Assembly: GCA_024697185.1 (NCBI GenBank)
Contig: JAILGB010000020.1
Location: 1-64,000 of the forward strand
From: Opitutales bacterium
GTDB taxonomy: Bacteria > Verrucomicrobiota > Verrucomicrobiia > Opitutales > UBA953
Length of the DNA: 64,000 bases
Reading direction: 5' to 3'
Shown here: positions 7,665 through 16,244 of the stretch, piece by piece
How positions within the stretch are numbered: position 1 is the stretch's first letter
How the letters are laid out: every line of letters starts with the position of its first letter
Position numbers and translations under genes: made by a program
Notes under the pieces: generated by a model
Database searches by the model: none
What the model saw: only the letters and a program-made list of their open reading frames with translations
What the model was told of the DNA's origin: nothing

Positions 7665-9419
7665 CTATGAGCAGGATGGAAAAATCTTTAGCAACTCTAT
7701 GGGACCTCCGAGTAGAATCCACGGATTCTTATCCGCATCTGAAGAAATAATAGATCCCTCCTGTTCAAAATCTCTATTATATGATGTTGTCCACCCTACA
7801 AAATTTAAGTTTAAATTTACAGACGCAACCAATGTATAATCTAACGAAATCGTGCCGTTGCACAAATTTAAAATCCCTGAAATTTCTCCACTTATACCAA
7901 AACCAAATTCCATTTTTTTATCTGGTTTTTTAAAAGAATCTTCGGTCGAGCCTCTGCGTCCATGCCCTGCAGTTATCGCGCCACTTAAAGCAACCTCGCG
8001 AACATCTATGCACCCACATCCATAACTTCCTGTTCCTGAAAGCCAAACAGAAACTGTAATGTTTGGAATGTAATCCTCCACATATGAGGCAAATTTCGTT
8101 CCAACATTTGGAAGTCGTCCTAGTAGCGCAACAACTTTCCCCTTCACATTCCAACTAGCCCCTCCTGCAACTTCTACTTCTTGTCTATTGTTATGGGGAT
8201 GCTTAAAAATAAGATTTATGAATATCCCCCAAACAGGCGTAATCGGCAGATTAAATTCAACAGTTCCTGGCAAGAAAAATAATTTTGCCGCATCTTTAAA
8301 TTGATCTAGAAATGAAAGCCCTTGAGTATCCACTCCTCCCGTCCTGTTGAACACAAACGCATACAGATTCCAACCTCCCTGTTCTTCGATAGGATCGCGG
8401 GAGAGGAAGCGGCCGTCGTAAGGGGAATAGTGGCGGTAGTTGTAATAGACGAGGCCGAGTTCGGAATCGTAGATCTCGGACGACCACTGGAGGGGGTTTG
8501 CGACCGTTCCCGTGGAAGTGGCCGCGCCGAAAGGTGCGTAGTCGTAAGTTGCGGCGAGCGTTCCCGATACGTCGATAAGTTCGCAGACATTTTTCGTAAG
8601 ATCGACGGTCGGGAAATAGAGTTGGTCGCCGATGAGGTTGATCAGGAGCGGACGCGTAGCGACAGGCTCCGACGGATCCCAATAGATGACGCGCTTGAGC
8701 GAGTAATTCAGCGTTCCCGCGGACTCCGTAATGTCAAACGCGGCGACTTGAAGATAGTCGCGGTAAAGATAGCGTTCCCAAAGAGTGGTTGTTCCCGCGA
8801 CGGAAACTTTTTTCTCAAAGCGTCTGCCTTGGCTGTCGTAAGCGCAGGTGATGATCGTTTGCGTCGTGACGTTTTCAAAGCGCACAGGGCGATTTTCCGC
8901 ATTGTAGGAAATCTGCCATACGCCTGTGGAGGTCCGCACCAAAATCGCGTTCCCGTCCGCATCGTGGATCGGCGTGAAATACGAAGGCGTGCCGCCGACG
9001 GTTTCGACAATCGCCTGGTATTGGTTCAAATTGTTCGTCGAGTAGGAAGATACCGTTCCCGCCTCAGTCGCGGAATTTCGGTTGCCGATATTATCGTAAT
9101 TGTAGGCGAAACTGTCGTTCCCGATAGTCGCGGTAGTTAATTCGCTACGGGAATTGTAGCCGAACGCATCCGAGCGCGGCGTTCCCGCGCCCCGCGTTTG
9201 CGTGCGCGACACGACACGCCCGAGCGAGTCGTAAGAATAATTCCGTTTTGCGAGAAGGTTGCTCACGCTGTCATTGTAAGCGATTTCAACAGGCAAGTCA
9301 CGCGAAGACTCGTAAGTTATCGTCTTTGTGACAAAATAATTTCCCACGCTCGCCAAAAGATTCGTTCCCGCAAGGTAACTGTAGGCGAAATCGACGTTCC
9401 CGTAAGAGCCGACGGAAAG
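7665..9419 (-). pseudogene. Rhs/YD-repeat protein, 5'-truncated, with variable C-terminal tip
   Basis: The open frame begins after a TAG at 9422-9420; the first usable start is a TTG at 9356 (563 aa). Residues 1-320 are YD-repeat core (YSYDSLGRVVSR, FAYNYDNIGNRN, AYDSQGRRF, YDYAPFGA, YYNYRHYSPYDGRFLSRDPI), ending in the conserved junction GGWNLYAFVFN near residue 330. The remaining ~220 residues form an unrelated Gly-rich tip, which I do not recognise. The frame is already Rhs-like right up to the TAG, and the large N-terminal part of a normal Rhs protein is missing, so this is a remnant or a silent cassette. The core is GC-rich with about ten repeat motifs; the tip is AT-rich with none, and the change falls at the core-tip junction near 8395. 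Confidence 0.85.
9181..9251 (-). repeat. Direct-repeat partner of the Rhs fragment at 7040-7110
   Basis: A 71-bp segment of the Rhs core about 93% identical to 7040-7110, in the same orientation. The two copies bracket about 2 kb containing the end of the core, the tip and the putative immunity gene. Confidence 0.85.
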
Positions 9420-9455
9420 CTACTCTGTCGTAAATTGTACTGCACACTTTCTTTG

Positions 9456-10454
9456 CTATTCTTCTATCGACTCCTTTATATGGGGAATTGGGGTGCCGAT
9501 GAAAAGCGTCCACAATGCAATTTCCTCAGAATTATATTCTCCTTTATATACGGCTCGTGCACATTCTCCTCTTACACGAACAGGAATAAGACTCTTTTTG
9601 TCATCACTTAGTAGTAAAACGTCAAGATGTACAATTCTCGGATCAGAATCTTCTCGAACACCGAGTAAAAATTCATAGTCCCTCAACAAATACATTTGCT
9701 CCAATTCCTTAATAAATTCAGACAATGTTTTATTATAAATAGGAAAATAACGATGAACATAAATATTATCTATATTTTCAGATTTAATTTCATAAATCCA
9801 TCCGTCATTGAATCCAAAACGTCCCTGTTGGGCAAGACTGATCACTTTGTCTTTAATTTTGAGATAAGCGTCAAATCTTATTTTGTCACACTCAAAATTT
9901 TCATATTTTAAAATAGTTTTACTTTTACTCTGTGTTTTTTGAAACTTCTTCGTAAAAATAAACGTGGTCGTTCTAAGAACGCTTTCATATGATTTTGAAA
10001 GACGTTCAAATTTGTCGTTTTCAAGAATTCGAGTTTGTCGAAGAATATCATTCTTTAAGCGCAAAAATCCTTTTTCAATATCAAGATCTTTCCAAGTTTC
10101 TTTTCGCGTAGCTTCATTACAAAGTCGAAAAATTTCATCCGATTCCAACTCTTCAATAAGCAAGAGCAAATCTCTGTTTCCAAAATAATTTCTTTTAAGA
10201 TCAATACTTTCACTTCCTTCCAAAATAACAGGAGAAAAAACATCGCCCATCCCTGTCAACGAAGGATTCAACTCACGGATCAAATCATTGATTCGGGAAT
10301 ACCAAGCCTTCATAAACTCAAAACGCTCCTGAAGATTTTCCTGCGTCTGATGATAATATAGTGGCATATCCGAATTTTCATAAGTAACAACATCCTCACT
10401 CCCGCTCGACAAAACAGGAAACAACATTATTGTGATTAAAACAAGTTTTTTCAT
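9456..10454 (-). CDS. Hypothetical secreted protein (332 aa)
   Basis: No family recognised. The N-terminus MKKLVLITIMLFPVLSSGSED is a typical Sec signal peptide, so the mature protein is probably periplasmic or outer-membrane associated. The mature part is charged, largely helical, and contains paired aromatic stretches. The gene is AT-rich, contains no repeat motif and lies directly upstream of the truncated Rhs gene, so it is probably part of the same accessory segment. It could belong to a secreted toxin or immunity module, but nothing in the sequence shows that. Confidence 0.6.
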   Translation of the reverse strand: MKKLVLITIMLFPVLSSGSEDVVTYENSDMPLYYHQTQENLQERFEFMKAWYSRINDLIRELNPSLTGMGDVFSPVILEGSESIDLKRNYFGNRDLLLLIEELESDEIFRLCNEATRKETWKDLDIEKGFLRLKNDILRQTRILENDKFERLSKSYESVLRTTTFIFTKKFQKTQSKSKTILKYENFECDKIRFDAYLKIKDKVISLAQQGRFGFNDGWIYEIKSENIDNIYVHRYFPIYNKTLSEFIKELEQMYLLRDYEFLLGVREDSDPRIVHLDVLLLSDDKKSLIPVRVRGECARAVYKGEYNSEEIALWTLFIGTPIPHIKESIEE

Positions 10455-10514
10455 TTTGAAAAGATCGTATATTTTTCTGAACCAAATACAAATCTATTTT
10501 TCACCCACGACAAA

Positions 10515-11198
10515 TCAAAGCACAATAACTTCTCCTTTTGATGCTTGTTTAGATATGTAAATTGGAGGAATCCCAACTTCTTCGCCATCAACAAGGAGGC
10601 GGATTTTCCCTTCAGTTCCTGATATTAATGCAAAATTTTTCCCGCGCCAATATCGAATTTGAGATAAGATTTTAACATCTTTTGCACTTTTAAATTTTTG
10701 CTTTATCAAATCAGAATGCTTTTTACGAACACCATCAGGAAATTCAATCTCCATATCCGGATTAAGACCTTGTGGTGATTTCGAAAAATAAAGTTTTACT
10801 ATTTCATCGGAACGCTTTCCCTCAAGAGCATTTCTTAATTTTTGAACATAATCCTTACATTCCTTTTTTGACGGAGCGAGAGTCTTAAGATTTTTTAAAC
10901 TTAATGCATTTTCTGCGGATTCATGCGATTCAAATTGACAAGTCGCGATTCCTTCCGGTTTGCAAACAACAGAAAGATCTTGCTTTTGAAAATCTTTAAA
11001 TTTATGAAGTGTCGTAAAAACCGAATGGTCATCTGTAGTCACAGAAAAAACATCAACGGGGTTCGACTTTGCATAAATTATGACATATCCAGATGCTGAG
11101 ATATTTTTAACCGTTGCCGAAAAAGTGTTTAAATTTTCAGCAAAAAGAGCAATCGGGATAGACAGGAACGATACGAATGTTATAATAATTTTTTTCAT
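10515..11198 (-). CDS. Hypothetical secreted protein (227 aa)
   Basis: No family recognised. MKKIIITFVSFLSIPIALFAEN is a signal peptide with an Ala-x-Ala-like cleavage region near residue 20. The following segment (TFSATVKNISASGYVIIYA) looks beta-rich, and a short helical region follows (residues ~110-180). It precedes the 332-aa secreted gene by 60 bp in the same orientation, probably as one transcript. AT-rich and free of the GGGAACG motif like its neighbour. Confidence 0.6.
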   Translation of the reverse strand: MKKIIITFVSFLSIPIALFAENLNTFSATVKNISASGYVIIYAKSNPVDVFSVTTDDHSVFTTLHKFKDFQKQDLSVVCKPEGIATCQFESHESAENALSLKNLKTLAPSKKECKDYVQKLRNALEGKRSDEIVKLYFSKSPQGLNPDMEIEFPDGVRKKHSDLIKQKFKSAKDVKILSQIRYWRGKNFALISGTEGKIRLLVDGEEVGIPPIYISKQASKGEVIVL

Positions 11199-11354
11199 TT
11201 TTTTAGATGTTATATTAAAAGATCTACAATTTCATTTTCATAAAATGCTGCAAAAAGACCGCCCGAAAAACAGATAAACTCCGGCACTCCGCCGGGAACC
11301 TCATTCAGTATTCTTAAAGACCCTCCCCAAGTCAAGAAAGTTTTTACAAAAACA

Positions 11355-11394
11355 AAAATGGCGGGAACAGTATCTGTTTCGTTCCCGCCATTTT
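11355..11394 (-). terminator. Rho-independent terminator of the gal operon, built from an inverted motif pair
   Basis: AAAATGGCGGGAAC and its perfect complement GTTCCCGCCATTTT form a 14-bp stem with a 12-nt loop, 20 bp downstream of galE, with T-rich sequence following on the minus strand. The stem core is the dispersed GCGGGAAC motif. Confidence 0.85.
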
Positions 11395-11414
11395 GCAATT
11401 TCCGGCGTTTGTTT

Positions 11415-12425
11415 TTAATAACCGTTAGGATTCATCGATTGCCATTTCCAGGACGATGCACACATGTCGTCGAGGGTGTGGGTCGCTTCCCAGCCGAGAA
11501 GTTTTTTGGCATAGCTCGGATCTGCGTAGCACTCGGGGGCGTCGCCTGGGCGGCGGGGTGCGATCACATAGGGGATTTCTTTGCCGCAAGCCTTTGAAAA
11601 CGCCTTGATCATGTCGAGGACGGAATAGCCTGTTCCCGTGCCGAGGTTGACTGTATAGATCGATCCGGGTTCTTTTTCGAGTTTTTTGAGTGCTGCCAAG
11701 TGTCCGCGCGCGAGATCGACGACATGGATATAGTCGCGAACGCCCGTTCCGTCTTTGGTGGGGTAGTCGTCACCGAAAACGTTAACATGGGGCAAGCGCC
11801 CGACGGCGACTTGTGCGATATAGGGCATAAGATTGTTGGGAATCCCGTTTGGATTTTCGCCGATACGTCCGGAAGGGTGGGCGCCGACGGGGTTGAAGTA
11901 ACGCAAAAGCATCACTCCGAGATCCGGCTCGGAAGCTTTGACATCGCTCAAAACGCGTTCGAGGAAAAGTTTTGTCGCTCCGTAAGGATTGAGTGCGCCT
12001 GTCGAGCAGCTTTCGTCCAGCGGCACTTTTTCGGGCATACCGTAAACTGTTGCCGATGAAGAGAAAACAATGTTACGGCAGCCATATTGCTTCATCAGTT
12101 TGAGCAGGTTGAACGTTCCCGTCATGTTGTTGTGGTAGTAGAACAACGGGAGTTTGCAGGATTCGCCGACAGCCTTGAGTCCCGCAAAATGAATGACGGC
12201 ATCGTATTTTTTTGCCTGAAAAACTTTTTCGAGCGCGTCGTAGTCCAGCAAATCCACTTTGTGGAATTCGGGGGCGCGACCGGCGAGTTCTGCGCCGCGA
12301 CGCACGGCCTCTTCTTGAGAATTGTAGAGATTATCGACAATTGTCACGTCATAATTTGCCTGCAACAATTCGATCACTGTATGTGTGCCAATATAGCCGG
12401 CACCGCCTGTAACGAGGATGTTCAT
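11415..12425 (-). CDS. galE: UDP-glucose 4-epimerase (336 aa)
   Basis: It interconverts UDP-galactose and UDP-glucose (Leloir pathway, and supply of UDP-galactose for surface glycans). The NAD-binding motif is TGGAGYIGTH at residues 6-15, and the catalytic YxxxK is in NPYGATK. Full length and typical extended SDR. Last gene of galM-galK-galE, 27 bp after galK, followed by a strong hairpin terminator. Confidence 0.98.
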   Translation of the reverse strand: MNILVTGGAGYIGTHTVIELLQANYDVTIVDNLYNSQEEAVRRGAELAGRAPEFHKVDLLDYDALEKVFQAKKYDAVIHFAGLKAVGESCKLPLFYYHNNMTGTFNLLKLMKQYGCRNIVFSSSATVYGMPEKVPLDESCSTGALNPYGATKLFLERVLSDVKASEPDLGVMLLRYFNPVGAHPSGRIGENPNGIPNNLMPYIAQVAVGRLPHVNVFGDDYPTKDGTGVRDYIHVVDLARGHLAALKKLEKEPGSIYTVNLGTGTGYSVLDMIKAFSKACGKEIPYVIAPRRPGDAPECYADPSYAKKLLGWEATHTLDDMCASSWKWQSMNPNGY

Positions 12426-12452
12426 AAGTTTTTGAATATTTTATTGTTAAAA

Positions 12453-13607
12453 TTATGCGAGCCCTGCGCCCTTGCCTGTCGTCGTTTTAAAGAAATTCGG
12501 TTTTTTGCCGAACTTCGCTTCAAAAGCCGCCGCGACAGCCGCCGCCTGAGTTTCTGAAAAATCTCCGTTTGTCAGCGCGATGGCGATCCCGCCGAATCCG
12601 CCGCCCGAAAGCCGCGCGCCATAGACATTGTCTTGTGCCATCAGCTGTTCGACCAAAAAGTCGATTTCCGGGCAGGAGTTTTCAAAAAGATCCCGGGAAC
12701 TGCAATGTGATGCATACATCAGGTTGCCGACCGCCGTAAGATCGCCTTTTTTGAGCGCTTCTTGCATTTCGATCACGCGGGCGTTTTCCTCGACAACGTG
12801 TTTTGCCCGTTCGAAAATCTTTGCACCGGCGGCTTCCATTCTGGAACGGTTCGCCATGACGACGGATGCTGAGGCGTCAGCCAGGCATGTGTATTTTGCA
12901 TCATATTTGCCGACAATATCCGCCGCTTTCATGCAAGCGTCGTGCCGTTGCGCGTAGTCGCCGGCAACAAGAGCGTGTTTGACGCCCGAGTTGAAGACCC
13001 AAAAATACGTTCCCGCCGGGAGCGGCAGCGTCGAGAAATCGTTGGTCTTGCAATCGATGCGCACGATAGCGTCTTTTTCGCCGAATCCGGAAACGCCTTG
13101 GTCCAAAATCCCGCACGGCATTCCGACAAATTTGTTTTCAGCCTCTTTGCCGACGAGCACGGTTTCCAGTTTGTTTAGAGGGAAATTGTAAAGGGCGCAA
13201 AGCGCATAGGCTGTCGCCAGTTCGATAGCCGCGGAGGAACTGACTCCGGCTCCTGACGGGACCGTCGAAGTGTCCGCCATATTAAATCCGTGCGGGACTT
13301 TCATTCCGCGGCGCATCAAGGCGTCAAGCACGCCGAGCGGATAGTTCATGAATTTCTTTTTCCCGTCCTGCAATTTCACTTGATCCAAGTTGATGGAGTC
13401 CCGGCAGCGAAGACCTTCGGACGCCATGTGAATCTCGTTGTCGTCGCGCGGGGAGACGGCGACATAAATGCGATTGTCGATGGCGACGCCCATCACAACA
13501 CCGTTGTTGTAGTCAACGTGGTTGCCGATAAACTCCAGGCGACCGGGAGCTTGTGCGACGATTGTCGGCTCGCATTTGAAAACAGATTTGAAATAATCTT
13601 GAATCAT
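12453..13607 (-). CDS. galK: Galactokinase (384 aa)
   Basis: Phosphorylates galactose to galactose-1-phosphate with ATP. GHMP-kinase motifs are APGRLEFIGNHVDYNNG near residue 20 (galactokinase signature, with Asn where the textbook form GEHTDYN has Glu), the ATP-binding VPSGAGVSSSAAIELA, and the C-terminal LSGGGFGGIAIAL. A clear AAGGA ribosome-binding site precedes the ATG. Lies between galM and galE in the same operon. No galT is present here, so galactose-1-phosphate uridylyltransferase must be elsewhere. Confidence 0.97.
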   Translation of the reverse strand: MIQDYFKSVFKCEPTIVAQAPGRLEFIGNHVDYNNGVVMGVAIDNRIYVAVSPRDDNEIHMASEGLRCRDSINLDQVKLQDGKKKFMNYPLGVLDALMRRGMKVPHGFNMADTSTVPSGAGVSSSAAIELATAYALCALYNFPLNKLETVLVGKEAENKFVGMPCGILDQGVSGFGEKDAIVRIDCKTNDFSTLPLPAGTYFWVFNSGVKHALVAGDYAQRHDACMKAADIVGKYDAKYTCLADASASVVMANRSRMEAAGAKIFERAKHVVEENARVIEMQEALKKGDLTAVGNLMYASHCSSRDLFENSCPEIDFLVEQLMAQDNVYGARLSGGGFGGIAIALTNGDFSETQAAAVAAAFEAKFGKKPNFFKTTTGKGAGLA

Positions 13608-13628
13608 GAATTTTCCTTTCTATAAAGT

Positions 13629-14696
13629 TCAAAGAATTGACGGACGATAAATCGTTGTCGAGACATAGGGCGTTCCCGGCTGAAGAATATTGGCGCGGAA
13701 AGCGTTTTGGTTGATTGCGTCGGGAGCGTGTTGGGTCTCAAATGCGACGCCGGCATAATCCCCATAGACGACGCCGTCTTTAGCGGGAACGCCCGCGCAA
13801 CAATCGCCAAGCCAGTTGCCGGTATAAACTTGCATTGCCGGCTCCGTCGTCTCGACAGTCATCACCCTGCCGTTTTCGCGGCATTCAAGTTTTGCCACTT
13901 CGCGCAAAACTCCTTCGTTCCCGCCAAGAATAAAGCAGTGGTCATAACCTTTGCCGTAAATCAACTGCCGGACACGTTTGTCAAAAATACAATCGCCCAA
14001 GGCTTTGGGCTGCGAAAAATCAAAAACACGCAGAGCGTTGGTCGCCCAAACTTCCCCTGTCGGGATCGCGACTTCGTCTGTCGGCAAAAATCCGCGTTCC
14101 CGCAGAGTCAAATATTGTGCCAAGACTGTTCCCGACGCGTGTCCTGCGAGATTAAAATAGGAATGGTTCGTCAAATTGATCAGGGTTGTCTTGTCGGTTT
14201 CCGCCTTATAATCCAAACGCACCGCGCCATCTTTGAGCAAAGTATAGGTCACGGAAACCTGCAAATTGCCGGGATAGCCTTCTTCCCCGTCGGGAGAAAG
14301 GCGCGTAAAACGAACGCTCGGCTCTTCGTCGTTCCCGCCGCAAGTCGCGGTCCAGATGTAACTGTTGAAACCTTTTAAGCCGCCGTGCAAATGATTGGGA
14401 CCGTTATTGACCGCTAAGGAATAGTCGTTCCCGCAAAGTTTAAATTTGCCGCCGGCGATGCGATTGGCGTGACGGCCGCAAACGGCACCGACATAGGCGG
14501 TTTGGCGGGCGTATGCTTCCGCGGAATCAAAACCCAAGACCACATCCTCAAAAACGCCGTTGCGCGCGGGAACGAGCCAGCGCACCCAGGTTGCGCCCAA
14601 ATCGCAAAACGCCGCCGTGAAACCCGCGGCATTCGTCAGCGTGTAAAGTTTTACAGCCTCCCCTTCAAATTTTCCGAAATCACTAACTGTCAACAT
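13629..14696 (-). CDS. galM: Aldose 1-epimerase (mutarotase; 355 aa)
   Basis: Converts beta-D-galactose to the alpha anomer used by GalK. The protein shows the galactose-mutarotase pattern: GRHANRIAGGKF, NNGPNHLHGGLKGF (catalytic His), NLTNHSYFNLAG (second His) and VETTEPAMQVYTGNWL near the C-terminus with the acidic catalytic region. No signal peptide. First enzyme gene of the gal operon, 21 bp before galK and 6 bp after a small membrane-protein gene. Confidence 0.95.
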   Translation of the reverse strand: MLTVSDFGKFEGEAVKLYTLTNAAGFTAAFCDLGATWVRWLVPARNGVFEDVVLGFDSAEAYARQTAYVGAVCGRHANRIAGGKFKLCGNDYSLAVNNGPNHLHGGLKGFNSYIWTATCGGNDEEPSVRFTRLSPDGEEGYPGNLQVSVTYTLLKDGAVRLDYKAETDKTTLINLTNHSYFNLAGHASGTVLAQYLTLRERGFLPTDEVAIPTGEVWATNALRVFDFSQPKALGDCIFDKRVRQLIYGKGYDHCFILGGNEGVLREVAKLECRENGRVMTVETTEPAMQVYTGNWLGDCCAGVPAKDGVVYGDYAGVAFETQHAPDAINQNAFRANILQPGTPYVSTTIYRPSIL

Positions 14697-14702
14697 AAGC
14701 CA

Positions 14703-15122
14703 TCATCGAAATAACGGAGCGATCAAAAGTGCTGCCGTCAAAACCAAAAACGCCAGGTAAAAAATTGAAATCAACGATGTGAAAATCAAAATTGTCATTT
14801 GGCGTGCGCTGCCGATCCAATGGGTGGCGGCGCGATTTTTCACCATCAAAGTCGCGGACAGCGCAATCGCCGCCACGGTGACAAAAAAGAAAATCCAAAG
14901 AATGGCCTGCTGATGTTCCAAAAAAGCGAGCGCCGGCGCGGGAATGTCAATCCCGGACAGCTTCATCCGTGTCGCCATCTCGATCCACGTCGCCTGTGTC
15001 GCCAAGCCTACAAAAATCGTAAACAAGGGGAAGACCGCCACAAAAAATACAACGAAAACGCTCGCAATGTGCGGCGATATCGTAGCGGGAACGCTTTTAT
15101 CGGGGGTAGCATCGCATTTCAT
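14703..15122 (-). CDS. Small membrane protein of unknown function (139 aa)
   Basis: Not recognised. Three hydrophobic helices are visible: about residues 20-42, 72-94 and 110-135. The short N-terminal region before the first helix carries the VPA tripeptide imprinted by a repeat motif. It lies 6 bp upstream of galM, so it is probably the first gene of the gal transcript, but the sequence gives no hint of a transport or regulatory role. Confidence 0.6.
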   Translation of the reverse strand: MKCDATPDKSVPATISPHIASVFVVFFVAVFPLFTIFVGLATQATWIEMATRMKLSGIDIPAPALAFLEHQQAILWIFFFVTVAAIALSATLMVKNRAATHWIGSARQMTILIFTSLISIFYLAFLVLTAALLIAPLFR

Positions 15123-15192
15123 ACCTCTATCTTACTCCCCCCGTAAAAAACTCGCAAGAAACAAGTGAAACCGTTTTTACAATATTCCAAAC

Positions 15193-16242
15193 TTAAATGA
15201 TGCCGGCCGTTTCCTTAAATCCAAGCGCCAGATTCATCAGCTGGACAGCCTGCCCTGATGCGCCTTTGACAACATTGTCGATGCAAGACGTGATCAGCAA
15301 ATTTCCCGTGCGCTTGTCATAGACGGCGGAGATGTCGGCACGGTTTGTTCCCGTAACATGAGCGGTATCGGGAAATTTGCCGCTGGGCAAAATCGCCACG
15401 AAGGGCTTGTCGTCGTAAGCCCGGTGCCAACAATCGTAAACTTCTTCGAGCGACAATCCGGCGGCGGGAACGACAATCGTCGTCGATATTCCGCGTTTCA
15501 TCGGCGCGAGGTGCGGGCAAAACTGCACGACAATCGGCGTTCCCGCGGCAAGAGAAAGCTGTTCTTCAATCTCCGACAAATGCCGGTGCTTGGGCAAGCC
15601 ATAGGCCTTGGCGGATTCGTCGCGCTCGCAATAGGCGTAAGCGAGGTCGGATTTTTTTCCGGCACCGGAGACGCCTGAATAAGAATTGATCACACAAGTG
15701 CCGGGTGCCGGTCGCAAAAGTCCGGCGCGCAGGAGCGGTACGAGCGGGATTTGAATACTTGTCGGATAACAGCCGGGGCAAGCCACCAGTGAAGCTTTTT
15801 TCCAAGCGTCGTCGCGAGCGAGTTCGGGAACGACATAGGGCGAGGTCTTCAAAAGCTCCAAGTCGGGATGAGGCTTTCCGTAATATTCCTCATAAATGGC
15901 GGGATCATTGAGTCGAAAATCCGCTGAAAGATCAAAAACGCGTTTTCCTGCAGCGACAAGCGGGCGGGCATATTCGGCGGCGACACCATGCGGGAGCGCC
16001 AAAAACCAAATTTCAACCGGCTCTTTGCAAATCGCCTGCGGATCCGCCTGGACAAATGTCAAGCCTCGAGGAACGCTTTCGCGAAACTGCGGCATCACAT
16101 CCGCCAAGAGCGTTCCCGCAAGAGAGCGCGAACAAACGCAGGCAAGCTCTATATCCGGATGCCGCGACAAAAGGCGGACAAGCTCTTCGCCCGCATAACC
16201 GCTGGCACCGACGATCCCAACTTTAATTTTAGAATCCCTCAT
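15193..16242 (-). CDS. argC: N-acetyl-gamma-glutamyl-phosphate reductase (349 aa)
   Basis: Third step of arginine synthesis: NADPH-dependent reduction of N-acetylglutamyl phosphate to the semialdehyde. VGIVGASGYAGEELVRLL is the nucleotide-binding motif at the N-terminus, and LVACPGCYPTSIQIPL holds the catalytic Cys. Start chosen at 16242 (MRDSKIKVGIVG); an upstream in-frame ATG at 16251 would overlap the GH35 gene by 7 bp. It directly follows the beta-galactosidase gene, an unusual partner for an arginine gene. Confidence 0.96.
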   Translation of the reverse strand: MRDSKIKVGIVGASGYAGEELVRLLSRHPDIELACVCSRSLAGTLLADVMPQFRESVPRGLTFVQADPQAICKEPVEIWFLALPHGVAAEYARPLVAAGKRVFDLSADFRLNDPAIYEEYYGKPHPDLELLKTSPYVVPELARDDAWKKASLVACPGCYPTSIQIPLVPLLRAGLLRPAPGTCVINSYSGVSGAGKKSDLAYAYCERDESAKAYGLPKHRHLSEIEEQLSLAAGTPIVVQFCPHLAPMKRGISTTIVVPAAGLSLEEVYDCWHRAYDDKPFVAILPSGKFPDTAHVTGTNRADISAVYDKRTGNLLITSCIDNVVKGASGQAVQLMNLALGFKETAGII

Positions 16243-16244
16243 CG

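Noticed and set aside
7040-9251. Direct repeats as ends of a transposon
   Set aside because: The repeats are part of Rhs coding sequence and no transposase lies between; Rhs cassette duplication is simpler.
11210-11398. Minus-strand frame of 62 codons reading through the gal terminator
   Set aside because: It spans a strong hairpin and has no ribosome-binding site or motif. Its sequence is unusual (PGGVPEFICFSGG), but not enough to call a gene.
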